From contig CAVPTL010000011.1 of the NCBI GenBank assembly GCA_963708725.1, positions 62,001 through 126,000 of the forward strand: a stretch of 64,000 bases of DNA, read 5' to 3'. How positions within the stretch are numbered: the first letter of the stretch is position 1; every line of letters starts with the position of its first letter. This stretch comes from CAVPTL01 sp963708725 (GTDB lineage: Bacteria; Actinomycetota; Thermoleophilia; Gaiellales; JAICJC01). A program made the position numbers and the translations under genes. The notes under the pieces were generated by a model. The model was given only the letters and a program-made list of their open reading frames with translations. It was not told where the DNA came from and made no database searches. Shown piece after piece: positions 51,623 through 59,445 of this stretch.

Positions 51623-51645
51623 CATTTGCTAGACTGATGCAAATG
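51623..51645. promoter_or_regulatory. Candidate ArsR operator over the -10 box
   Basis: CATTTGC (51623-51629) and GCAAATG (51639-51645) form a perfect 7-bp inverted repeat with a 9-base spacer. That spacer contains the arsR-like gene's -10 box TAGACT (51630-51635). A dimeric regulator bound here would block its own promoter and could reach the trxA promoter. Confidence 0.6.
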
Positions 51646-51990
51646 CTCGCACAACCCTCTCCTGCAGGAATGGACGCGCTCGCCGACCGGTTCCGGTTGC
51701 TGTCTGAGCCCACTCGTCTGCGGTTGCTGTGGCTTGTGGCCGAACGGGAGCGCTGCGTGGGCGATCTCGCCCAGGAATTGGGCTGTACCCAGGCCAACGT
51801 CTCCAAACACCTCTCGATGCTCTCCGACGCGGGGCTGCTCGAGCGGCGCAAGGAGGGGCTGCACTGCTACCACATGGTCGCAGACCCGGAGGTATTCGCG
51901 CTGTGCGACGCCGCCTGGGCGTCGGTGCGACGCACCGCGGACGCGCGTGCCGCCGTCACATCCTCCGGCTCAACCACAGCACGTTCCTGA
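51643..51990 (+). CDS. ArsR family regulator, possibly thiol-sensing
   Basis: A 115-residue winged-helix regulator (FRLLSEPTRLRLLWLV, CTQANVSKHLSMLSDAGLLERRKEGLHCYHM). The ATG at 51643 is chosen because TAGACT lies 7 bases upstream; the ATG at 51637 is only one base from that box. Counting from 51643, cysteines are at about positions 38, 48, 75 and 88. There is no CVC metal-site motif. The divergent trxA gene suggests a redox or sulfide sensor, as with other ArsR thiol sensors; this is inference. Its end overlaps the convergent LysM gene by 35 bases. Confidence 0.85.
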   Translation: MLAQPSPAGMDALADRFRLLSEPTRLRLLWLVAERERCVGDLAQELGCTQANVSKHLSMLSDAGLLERRKEGLHCYHMVADPEVFALCDAAWASVRRTADARAAVTSSGSTTARS

Positions 51991-52942
51991 CGTAGAACTC
52001 GCTGCCGCGGAAGATCCCGTACTGCTGCACCGCGCCCGGGCCCTGGTAATACGCGGCGATCGATAGGCGTTCGTTGCCATGGAAGACGCGCAGCAGACTC
52101 CGGAAATACGCGACCCCGACATGGATACCGCCGTCCGCGGTGTGGGGCACGCGGTGTCCGATGAAGTGCCGCTCGGTGAACACCCACGTGCCCGGCATCA
52201 CCTGCAGCACGCCGCGAGCACCGACCGATGACACCGCTGCCGGATTGAATCCCGACTCCTGCCAGCCGATCGCGCGCATCAGGTGGCGGTCGATCCGGTA
52301 GGCGCGGGCCCAGTGATCGATGCGGCTGACGACCCATGGATTTGCGGCCACCGCGGCCGAGTGGGTGACGCGATGGTGGTGATGCCGTCGGTGATGGCGG
52401 TGATGGCGGTGGCGATGCCTCACCCGATGGGCGTGATGGCGCCGTAGCGGGATCAGCAGCCGCGTGCCGACGCGCAGCACCGCCCGGCTGGAGCGATGGT
52501 TGACGTGGGCGAGGATCCGCACGCTCGAGTGGTAGCGGGCGGCGATCAACGACAGCGACTCGCCGGGGCGTACCGTGTGGATGCCTCCGTGGATATGGCG
52601 GCGATGGTGCGCGCGAGCACGGTGGCGTCTGTGTGCGGGATGGTGCCGGTGGGCGTGGCGGCGATGGTGGGCGCGATGGTGGTGGTGTGCTCGGTGGTGT
52701 CCGGGCACCCGCAGCACGCTGCCGGTCTGTAGCACCCCGTAGACGTTGATGTGGTTCATGCGTGCCAGTCGCAGCAGCGCAACGTGCTGGCGGGAGGCGA
52801 TTCCCGAGAGCGTGTCGCCCCAACGCACGGTGTAGGTTGCGGCCTGGGCGGTGGGCGCCGCGAGCACAAGCACGCCGGCGGCGATCGCCGCGGCAGGGGC
52901 GATGGCGCGGCGAAGCGTGCCGGTTTCCAGGGGTCGTGTCAC
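51956..52942 (-). CDS. LysM / lytic transglycosylase with histidine-rich linkers
   Basis: A 328-residue secreted wall enzyme. A signal peptide (about 10-37) is followed by LysM one (YTVRWGDTLSGIASRQHV), a linker of about 45 residues made mostly of His and Arg, and LysM two (HTVRPGESLSLIAARYH). A second His/Arg linker leads to a C-terminal SLT domain with the catalytic glutamate in GWQESGFNPAAVSSVGARGVLQVMPGT. It should cleave glycan strands. The His-rich linkers are unusual and may bind metals or anionic wall polymers. The GTG at 52942 gives the best signal peptide; no clear ribosome site is seen. Confidence 0.85.
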   Translation of the reverse strand: MTRPLETGTLRRAIAPAAAIAAGVLVLAAPTAQAATYTVRWGDTLSGIASRQHVALLRLARMNHINVYGVLQTGSVLRVPGHHRAHHHHRAHHRRHAHRHHPAHRRHRARAHHRRHIHGGIHTVRPGESLSLIAARYHSSVRILAHVNHRSSRAVLRVGTRLLIPLRRHHAHRVRHRHRHHRHHRRHHHHRVTHSAAVAANPWVVSRIDHWARAYRIDRHLMRAIGWQESGFNPAAVSSVGARGVLQVMPGTWVFTERHFIGHRVPHTADGGIHVGVAYFRSLLRVFHGNERLSIAAYYQGPGAVQQYGIFRGSEFYVRNVLWLSRRM

Positions 52943-53081
52943 GGACGCCCGGACTTCGCCACGAGTCGCAGCAGTCCTGCGTGTCGTCCGAGTGCCTCTG
53001 TACGGTCCGATTCGAAGAAGCCCGCAGACAACCCCCGGCCCGGTACGGGCCCACGCCCTCGAGCTGGGGGAGGGCGGGCTG

Positions 53082-53110
53082 TGAATAACGGTGCCTGGCA
53101 CCGTTATTCA
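53082..53110. repeat. REP palindrome 7 (central T)
   Basis: Perfect inverted repeat with 14-base arms (TGAATAACGGTGCC) around a central T. It lies 5 bases after the stop of the Ig-like protein gene and about 140 bases upstream of the LysM gene start. Confidence 0.95.
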
Positions 53111-53115
53111 GCGCG

Positions 53116-54015
53116 CTAGATCCCGCTGACGGTGAACGGGTACACCGACCACGGCGACACGTTGCCCGCGAAGTCGACGGCGCGAAACCGGATTGCCCAA
53201 CTACCTTCGGTGTTCAACGTGAAGGGGCTCCCGGAAGGCAAGGTTGTGAGCGTTCCATAGGTGATCGTGCCCGCGGAGTCGGGGCCGTACTGGTACTGGT
53301 AGTCCTTGACGCCGGTGCCCGGGTACGGGTCGATCGAGATACCGGGAGTGATGTCCACGCCCACGCCCGAGGCGTTCTCGATGGGGGTTTCGGGTGCCTG
53401 CGGCTTGACGGTGTCGATCCACGTCCCCGCCTGGCCCCACGCCGAGAAGTTTCCGGCCTTGTCCCTGGCCCTGAAACGCACTGAGGTGCGGCCCTCCGCC
53501 TTGATGGTCACGGTCTTGCCGGTGGTCTCCTGCCCCCACCCGGTCTGGGTGGCGACCTCGTAGGAGTAGCTCGCGACTCCCGAGCCCTTGGGGTCTTTCG
53601 AGATCGCGACGAACACGGACGGCTTGTTGGTGCCGTTGGGCGAGTTCCCGGTGATGGTCGGAACGGCTGGAGCTGTGCGATCGACGCGCCAGTTATCGCC
53701 GCCGCTCGCGGTTTGGCCGGATGTCATGGTCAGGAGCACCGTGAACACGTGCGCGCCCTCCTTGACGTTCGTAAGCTTTTTCGACTTGCTGCACGCCTTC
53801 CAGGCCGCTGCGTCGAGCCGGCACTTGACCGACTTGATGCCGGTCGAGACATTGAGTGTCCACCTGATGGTGTGGGTGGTGGAGGTGGTGTTGGCCCCAC
53901 CGGTGGGGCGGGCCACCAGTACACGCGGCGCAACCGCCGCCGTAGCCTGGGATACCAAAGGTGCGGCGACGAGACAGGCAAGGACGAACGACGGGAGAGC
54001 AAGGCGTTTGAACAC
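53116..54015 (-). CDS. Secreted Ig/fibronectin-like repeat protein, function unknown
   Basis: A 299-residue exported protein. After a signal peptide (about 5-27) come three beta-sandwich-like repeats with the recurrent pattern DRTAPAVP, FRARDKAGNFSAWGQ and FRAVDFAGNVSPWS. These are typical of bacterial Ig-like or Omp-loop-type adhesion domains. Two cysteines (CRLDAAAWKAC) may form a disulfide. No catalytic motif is seen. The GTG start follows a GAGG. Its role may be binding to wall or polysaccharide. Confidence 0.7.
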   Translation of the reverse strand: MFKRLALPSFVLACLVAAPLVSQATAAVAPRVLVARPTGGANTTSTTHTIRWTLNVSTGIKSVKCRLDAAAWKACSKSKKLTNVKEGAHVFTVLLTMTSGQTASGGDNWRVDRTAPAVPTITGNSPNGTNKPSVFVAISKDPKGSGVASYSYEVATQTGWGQETTGKTVTIKAEGRTSVRFRARDKAGNFSAWGQAGTWIDTVKPQAPETPIENASGVGVDITPGISIDPYPGTGVKDYQYQYGPDSAGTITYGTLTTLPSGSPFTLNTEGSWAIRFRAVDFAGNVSPWSVYPFTVSGI

Positions 54016-54091
54016 AGGGACTGACCTCAGGAGTGGTAGGGGGTAGCTCCACTCATCGTAGGAGGCGATCTGGAAACTTCCAGCCGAATTG

Positions 54092-54301
54092 CTATTCGGC
54101 CGGCGGTGGCCCCATCCGGGCCACCAGTTCGGCGACTCGCGTCTCGGCCTGATCGAGCTTTGCCTGGCACAGCGCGTGGAGCTGCTCGCCTCGCTCCCAC
54201 AACCGCAGAGCGTCGTCGAGAGACGTTCGGCCGTCCTCGAGCTTTCGTACGATCGTCTCGAGCTCCTCGCGGGCCTGCTCGAAGGTCAGTTCGTCGGTCA
54301 T
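54092..54301 (-). CDS. xseB: Exodeoxyribonuclease VII small subunit
   Basis: A 69-residue helical subunit with LTFEQAREELETIVRKLEDG and SLDDALRLWERGEQL, the family signature. With XseA it degrades single-stranded DNA. The ATG overlaps the xseA stop (ATGA). Confidence 0.95.
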   Translation of the reverse strand: MTDELTFEQAREELETIVRKLEDGRTSLDDALRLWERGEQLHALCQAKLDQAETRVAELVARMGPPPAE

Positions 54302-55536
54302 TCACGTACCTCCGTCACAGTTGCGTCCAGACTGCCCTTCGAGAGTCGCACCCCGACCGAGGAGTCGACGGCGACCGCCGAGGCGTCGCTGACCACCGCT
54401 CCGGTCTCGTCCAAAACGACGGCGTAGCCGCGGTCGAGAGTCGCGGCCGGGCCAAGCAATCGCAGCCGGTCATGCGCGTGATCGAGGCTCGATCGCTCCC
54501 GCGCCACCCGATCGGCCGCGCCCCGGCGGATCGACTCCGCGTGCTGGTCGAGCAGGCTTCGGCGCACGGCGATCCAGGTGCCCGGATCGTTGAAGGCGGG
54601 GCGCATGACCAGCAGCTCGAGCAGCTTTCGAGATCGCGCGCAGCCGCCCTCGAGTGCCCGCGTGGCCCGGGCGAGCAGCGCGTCGAGCGCCGCCGCCTCC
54701 GCCTTGTGGTCGGGCACGATCAGGTTGGCGGCAAGACTTGGAGTGCCGGCGCGGACGTCGGCGACCAGGTCGACGAGGGGATGATCCTGCTCGTGGCCGA
54801 TTGCCGAGACGACCGGTGTCCGGCACGCCGACACCGCCCGGCACACCAGCTCGCTCGAAAACGGCAAGAGGTCTTCGACCGAGCCACCGCCACGGGCCAG
54901 CACGATCACGTCGATCTCCGGGTCGGCGTCGAACTCGGCCAGCGCGGTCGCAATCCGCACGGCAGCACCGGCGCCCTGGACAATCGTTTCGGTGATCCGA
55001 AACTGCGCCGGTGGATAGCGGCCGGCGGCGGTGTCGACGACATCGCGCTTGGCCGCCGCCGCCGATCCGCAGATCAGCCCGATGGTGCGGGGAAGCAGCG
55101 GCAGCGGCTGCTTACGGTCGGGGGCGAACAGGCCCTCCTGTGCAAGCTTTGCTCGTAGCTCTTCGATCTGACGCAAAAGCATGCCCAGCCCGACCTGCTG
55201 GAGGTCGATCACGGTCAGCCTCAGCTCGCCCTTCTTGTGGACGTACTCCGCTCGGCCGAGCACGTGCACTCGCTCACCGACCGCCGGTACGGCAGCGAGG
55301 GCGTCGAATCGACGGCGAGGCATCGAGGCGCTCAACATCGCTCCGTCCTCGGGGTCCTTCAGCACCAGGTAGACGAAGCCCCAGTTGGGATTTCGCTTGA
55401 GCTCGGCGATCTCGCCCTCGATCCAGACCGCCGGCAGCCGTTTGATGTAGCCGTGGATGCCGAGGTTGAACCCGGACACGGTGTACACGTCACGATCGCC
55501 ATAGGTCGTCGGGATCGGCTTTGGTGTCGCGCTCAC
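54298..55536 (-). CDS. xseA: Exodeoxyribonuclease VII large subunit
   Basis: A 412-residue nuclease with an N-terminal OB fold (VWIEGEIAELKRNPNWGFVYLVLKD) and the catalytic region GLICGSAAAAKRDV, VLARGGGSVEDLLPF and SAIGHEQDHPLVDLVADVRAGTPS. The C-terminal coiled coil follows. GSAAAAKRDV replaces the more usual TSxxGAAxRD segment. The GTG at 55536 lies 6 bases after TACCAT (55548-55543), so the mRNA is leaderless. Confidence 0.95.
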   Translation of the reverse strand: MSATPKPIPTTYGDRDVYTVSGFNLGIHGYIKRLPAVWIEGEIAELKRNPNWGFVYLVLKDPEDGAMLSASMPRRRFDALAAVPAVGERVHVLGRAEYVHKKGELRLTVIDLQQVGLGMLLRQIEELRAKLAQEGLFAPDRKQPLPLLPRTIGLICGSAAAAKRDVVDTAAGRYPPAQFRITETIVQGAGAAVRIATALAEFDADPEIDVIVLARGGGSVEDLLPFSSELVCRAVSACRTPVVSAIGHEQDHPLVDLVADVRAGTPSLAANLIVPDHKAEAAALDALLARATRALEGGCARSRKLLELLVMRPAFNDPGTWIAVRRSLLDQHAESIRRGAADRVARERSSLDHAHDRLRLLGPAATLDRGYAVVLDETGAVVSDASAVAVDSSVGVRLSKGSLDATVTEVRE

Positions 55537-55556
55537 CCGGTCATGGTATCGGTGGG

Positions 55557-55757
55557 TTAGACGAGGATGCGCGCTGCGGTATGGGGCGTGCAGCCGCGAT
55601 CGAGGATGTCAACCGCGGTGTGCAGGTCGGCTGCGCTCTTGGCCAAGCGCTCGGCGACGCGAAGCGGATATCCCGCGCGTAGGAGCACATGCAGTCGCCA
55701 GGCCTCGACGTCGGCCGCGTGGTCCTTCGGTGCCTCAACGAGTTCGACGGATGCCAT
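55557..55757 (-). CDS. Small helical protein of unknown function
   Basis: A 66-residue helical protein (AWRLHVLLRAGYPLRVAERLAKSAADLHTAVDIL) that I do not recognise as a named family. It is supported by a leaderless start: TACCAT (55769-55764) lies 6 bases before the ATG. It ends 20 bases before the xseA start on the same strand. The sequence resembles short actinobacterial proteins with a two-helix layout, but this is only an impression. Confidence 0.6.
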   Translation of the reverse strand: MASVELVEAPKDHAADVEAWRLHVLLRAGYPLRVAERLAKSAADLHTAVDILDRGCTPHTAARILV

Positions 55758-55832
55758 CGGGGAATGGTACGGACAGTGTCGGACGGATTCGGCAACACCA
55801 TGCGTTCATCACGGGGCTGCTACGCTCGCCCG

Positions 55833-56816
55833 ATGGAGCGCACCCTGCGCGGTCTGTGGTTGGAGGTGCGGGTGATCCCCGTGCTTCTGTGGAGCTTCTC
55901 CGCCCTCACGGTGGGAACGGCGCTCGGGGCCGATCGGGCCGACGATCTCAACGGGTGGTACTACATCGGGGCGATCGTGCTCGGGGTGTTGATCCAGGGA
56001 CTGCTCGCACACACCGTGAACGAGATCGAGGACTGGCGCTCGGGTACCGATCGCGACCCGTCGCCGCGGATGCTCTCGGGTGGCAGCAAGGTGATCAAGA
56101 ACGGGTTGGTGACGCCGCGTGCGCTGCGGATCGTGTTCGTGGTCGCGCTGGTTGCGACGGTGGTACTCGGGCTTGTGATGGTCGCCTCGCGCGGCCTGAT
56201 CATGCTGCCGTTCGGCCTGGTCGGTGTGGGCGGGGCGATTCTCTACACCGTGCCGCCCATACGCGCGGCCTACCGGCCGTTCACCGGCGAGGCAATCGCA
56301 TTCGTGTGCATGGCGGCGTGCGTCGTCGGCGCGGCGCTGCTCCAGTCGACCGGGGTGGGTCGCGTCACCTGGCTGACGGCGCTGGCGGTCGCCGCGTATA
56401 CCGTGTCGATGCTGATGGTGCACCACTACCTCGACCACGACGCCGACAGCGCAGCAAGTCCGCGAAAGGTCACGACGATCGTGTGGATGGGCCTGGATCG
56501 TGGCCGCCACTATGCGATCGGATGGTGCATTGCGGGGCTGATTGCGGCGATGGCCGCCGCGGCCCTCCAGCCGCGGCTGGTTCCGCTTGTCGTCGGGTAC
56601 GGCCTCGGCCTGCTGGCCCACCTGCGCTGCAACCCCCGCGACGTCGAGTCGGTCACCAAGAACGAGATGGCGATCATCTTTTGCGGCATCGCCGCCGCAC
56701 TCGGTTCGGCCGCGTTGGTGGTGCCCCAGCTGACATGGGCGCTCGCGGCGGCGGCGGTGCTGATCATCCTGGAGCTGCGGCTGGCCGTGGCCCCGGCCGA
56801 GAGCCCGGCGGCATGA
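55833..56816 (+). CDS. UbiA family prenyltransferase
   Basis: A 327-residue membrane protein with about eight hydrophobic segments. The first aspartate-rich motif is NEIEDWRSGTDRD near residue 65 and the second is YLDHDADSAASPRK near residue 205. These bind magnesium and prenyl diphosphate in UbiA/MenA enzymes. It probably prenylates an aromatic acid in quinone synthesis; the MenA-like second motif favours menaquinone, but no other men gene is near. TACGCT (55821-55826) lies 6 bases before the ATG. Confidence 0.85.
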   Translation: MERTLRGLWLEVRVIPVLLWSFSALTVGTALGADRADDLNGWYYIGAIVLGVLIQGLLAHTVNEIEDWRSGTDRDPSPRMLSGGSKVIKNGLVTPRALRIVFVVALVATVVLGLVMVASRGLIMLPFGLVGVGGAILYTVPPIRAAYRPFTGEAIAFVCMAACVVGAALLQSTGVGRVTWLTALAVAAYTVSMLMVHHYLDHDADSAASPRKVTTIVWMGLDRGRHYAIGWCIAGLIAAMAAAALQPRLVPLVVGYGLGLLAHLRCNPRDVESVTKNEMAIIFCGIAAALGSAALVVPQLTWALAAAAVLIILELRLAVAPAESPAA

Positions 56817-57487
56817 CGCTGCTCGAAGCCGAGCTCGATCGTGCGATTACCGCCGCATCCTCGCTGGTCGACGAGGGCGAGCAGTTGACCGCGGTCATGC
56901 CCGCCGAGCCCATCACCGGTCGAATGGTGTATCTGACTGCGTTCGAGCGCGGCGAGGGACGGTCGTACGTCGTGTTGGACAGCTCGGGCGAGATCGTCTC
57001 AGACCGCCGGCTGGTGGCAGACGCAGTCGCGGTGCTGGCGATGGCCGAGCGCGCCGAAGAGGTGGCCGCCGCTCCCGCGGCCGAAGATCTCGAGCTGACC
57101 TTTACCGACCTCGCCACAACGCTTGCGAACGTCGATCCCGACGCTGCCACCGCGGCCTCGGCAGTGGCGGTCGCCGCGTCCAGGACCGCAGCCGCAGCGG
57201 CCGGTCCTCGCGCCGCCAGCCCGGCATACCTCGACCGCATCGCCCACGTCGCGAGCGATCTCGGTGCGGCCATCGACGTGTTCGAACAGCACGCCGAGCG
57301 GCTTGCCGCCGCCGCGGCCGGCGACCCGGCGATGGGTGAGCCGGCTGCGGCGGCCTGGCAGGCGATGGCGCTGGTGGCCCGGTCGGGCGATCCAGCCGGC
57401 TTCGCTCAGGCCATGACCGCGGTCACCGGATCGATGGACGCGCTGGTGGACGAGGTGATCGAGCACTACCGGGTCGGTCTGACCTGA
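56813..57487 (+). CDS. Alanine-rich protein of unknown function
   Basis: A 224-residue soluble, Ala-rich, helical protein. The N-terminal 80 residues contain beta-like segments (GRMVYLTAFERGEGRSYVVLDSSGEIVSD). The rest is helical (ATTLANVDPDAATAASAVAVAASRT, SDLGAAIDVFEQHAERL). I recognise no family. The ATG overlaps the prenyltransferase stop (ATGA), so the two are coupled and may work together. Confidence 0.65.
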   Translation: MTLLEAELDRAITAASSLVDEGEQLTAVMPAEPITGRMVYLTAFERGEGRSYVVLDSSGEIVSDRRLVADAVAVLAMAERAEEVAAAPAAEDLELTFTDLATTLANVDPDAATAASAVAVAASRTAAAAAGPRAASPAYLDRIAHVASDLGAAIDVFEQHAERLAAAAAGDPAMGEPAAAAWQAMALVARSGDPAGFAQAMTAVTGSMDALVDEVIEHYRVGLT

Positions 57488-57503
57488 GGACTACGATCCG
57501 AAG

Positions 57504-58418
57504 GTGCGGATCGTCGATCGCGCCATCGTTTCCACCCTCCCCGTCGTGCCCCGCCCGGTCGTGCGCCGGGTCGCAAGTCGCTACGTCGCGGGGGAGACGC
57601 TCGATCAGGCCGTCGACCAGATACGTGCGCTGAACGCCGCGGGTGAGCTGGCCACCATCGATGTGCTCGGTGAGTTCGCGCACTCGGCGGAGGAGGCTGC
57701 CGCGACCGTCGGCGAGTACGAGCGCGCGATGGACGTGATGGCCGAGGCCAACGTCGAGGCCAACATCTCGGTCAAGCTCTCGGCCCTGGGACTCGAGTTC
57801 GATCGCGATCTCGCCTACCAGAACATCGCGCGGCTGATTCGGGCGGCCGCCTTTCACCGCAGCCGCGTGCGGATCGACATGGAGCATTCGGGCCTGACCG
57901 ACTCGACCCTCGCCATCTACCGAGACCTCCGTGCAGAAGGGCTCGACCAGTGCGGGATCGTGATCCAGTCGTATCTGCGGCGGTCGCTCGGCGACATCCG
58001 GGCACTCGCGGCGTTGAAGCCAAACGTGCGGCTGGTCAAGGGCATCTACGTCGAGCCCAAAGCGATCGCCTACACCGACCCCGGCACCATCCAGCGAAAC
58101 TTTGTCGAGCTGCTCGAGGAACTGCTGGGCGTGGGTTCGTACGTCGCCGTCGCCACCCACGACCAGGTGCTGGTGGACGAGACGCTGCGGGTGATCGATC
58201 GACACGGGTTGAAGGCCGGCGCCTACGAGTTTCAGATGCTTCTCGGCGTTGCCGAGCCGCTGCGCAAAGAGCTCGTGAGGGACGGCCACCGGGTGCGCGT
58301 CTACGTGCCGTACGGGGAGGCGTGGTATGCGTATGCGGTGCGGCGGCTGCGAGAAAATCCGAGCATCGCCGGACACGTCGCGCGCGACGTGCTGCGCGCG
58401 CCATGGAACCTCTTCTAG
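57504..58418 (+). CDS. Proline dehydrogenase
   Basis: A 304-residue FAD barrel enzyme that oxidises proline to pyrroline-5-carboxylate. Family segments are ANISVKLSALGLEFD, RIDMEHSGLTDSTL, GIVIQSYLRRSLGD, VRLVKGIYVEP and the C-terminal YEFQMLLGV and RVYVPYGEAWYAYAVRRLREN. It is the monofunctional type. The GTG lies 6 bases after TACGAT (57492-57497), so it is leaderless. Its TAG stop shares CTAG with the convergent small gene. Confidence 0.93.
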   Translation: MRIVDRAIVSTLPVVPRPVVRRVASRYVAGETLDQAVDQIRALNAAGELATIDVLGEFAHSAEEAAATVGEYERAMDVMAEANVEANISVKLSALGLEFDRDLAYQNIARLIRAAAFHRSRVRIDMEHSGLTDSTLAIYRDLRAEGLDQCGIVIQSYLRRSLGDIRALAALKPNVRLVKGIYVEPKAIAYTDPGTIQRNFVELLEELLGVGSYVAVATHDQVLVDETLRVIDRHGLKAGAYEFQMLLGVAEPLRKELVRDGHRVRVYVPYGEAWYAYAVRRLRENPSIAGHVARDVLRAPWNLF

Positions 58419-58618
58419 TGGCCGGTCTCTTCGCCCTTGCTGCTGCCGTGCCCCAGCTGGTCGAGTTCCTCTAGCCGCTGCTGGGCGTATCGGCGGACGG
58501 GATCGTGCGGCGGCAGGTCGGCCACCAGCTCGGCCATCCGGTTGGCGATCTGGTAGGCGAACTGCGGCGTTGCGGGCCCCCACAGCGCGTCGATGTCTCG
58601 CTCGGTTGGTGCGCTCAT
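58415..58618 (-). CDS. Small conserved-looking protein, function unknown
   Basis: A 67-residue helical protein (WGPATPQFAYQIANRMAELVADLPPHDPVRRYAQQRLEELDQLG) with no recognised family. The ATG at 58618 lies 8 bases after TACACT (58632-58627), which supports coding and excludes an upstream in-frame GTG. It ends tail to tail with proline dehydrogenase at a shared CTAG. Confidence 0.6.
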   Translation of the reverse strand: MSAPTERDIDALWGPATPQFAYQIANRMAELVADLPPHDPVRRYAQQRLEELDQLGHGSSKGEETGH

Positions 58619-58743
58619 GGCGGCGGAGTGTAGTGGATCGGTACTCGTAACCACTTGTTCACGAGTCGATCACCATCGAGATACCCACGCACCGTCCGGT
58701 TCCACGCACACTTCAGGCAACTGGACGGAGGAGCATCACGGGT

Positions 58744-59445
58744 ATCTCACGAATTTTGATCGCCGAAGACGACAGCGTCATCGCGTCTGTGATGGCAACG
58801 CATCTCCGGCACGCGGGCTACACGGTCGAGGTTGCGGCGACCGGGGACAAGGCGATGCGCAAACTGCGCTTCGAACGCCCCGACGCCGCGGTCATCGACC
58901 TGATGTTGCCCGGCATGGACGGGTGGCAGATCACCGAGGGTCTGCGGGCGGAGGGATCGCAGATGCCGGTGATCGTGGTCAGCGCCCGCGGTTCTGAGCA
59001 GGACAAGGTGCACGCTCTGGGACTGGGCGCAGACGACTACCTGGCCAAGCCGTTTGGGATGGCAGAGCTGGTGGCACGGGTGCAGGCGGCGCTGCGGCGA
59101 TCGCGCGTCGGCGTCGGGCACGACGATGCGGTCGAGCGGATCGAGGCGCCCGGGCTCGTGATCGATCCCGATCTCCACCGAGCCGAACTCGAAGGCCAGG
59201 ACGTGGGGTTGACGGCGCTCGAGTTCAGGCTGCTGTACGTGTTGGCGTCCGACCAGGGCCGGGCACTGACTCGCGATCAGCTCCAGCAGCGGGTGTGGGG
59301 AGTGCCGCACCGCGCTCGCGACCGCTCGGTCGACGTGTGCGTGCGCAAGCTCCGGCTCAAGCTCGATCGGCAGTCGGCCACCCACACCTACATCCAGACT
59401 CACCACGGGATCGGCTACCGCTTCGATCCCGTCGCGAAGGTCTAG
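58744..59445 (+). CDS. OmpR/PhoB family response regulator, apparent AUC start
   Basis: A 233-residue response regulator. The receiver has acidic D9-D10, phospho-acceptor D52 in AVIDLMLPG and K102 in LAKPF. The C-terminal winged helix (GLTALEFRLLYVLASDQGRALTRDQLQQRVWG, VDVCVRKLRLKL, GIGYRF) is complete. No ATG, GTG or TTG suits the start. ATC at 58744 lies 10 bases after GGAGGAG (58727-58733) and gives xSRILIAEDDS, the usual N-terminus. The next option, TTG at 58756, would lose part of the first strand. No histidine kinase is adjacent. It overlaps the convergent ABC gene. Confidence 0.88.
   Translation: MSRILIAEDDSVIASVMATHLRHAGYTVEVAATGDKAMRKLRFERPDAAVIDLMLPGMDGWQITEGLRAEGSQMPVIVVSARGSEQDKVHALGLGADDYLAKPFGMAELVARVQAALRRSRVGVGHDDAVERIEAPGLVIDPDLHRAELEGQDVGLTALEFRLLYVLASDQGRALTRDQLQQRVWGVPHRARDRSVDVCVRKLRLKLDRQSATHTYIQTHHGIGYRFDPVAKV

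Noticed and set aside
3439..53110. Palindromes as ordinary intrinsic terminators
   Set aside because: They have no T run, share one sequence core at unrelated genes, and also occur upstream of genes, so a repeat family is the better explanation.
3439..53110. CRISPR array
   Set aside because: The repeats are dispersed over 50 kb, palindromic and without regular spacers or cas genes.
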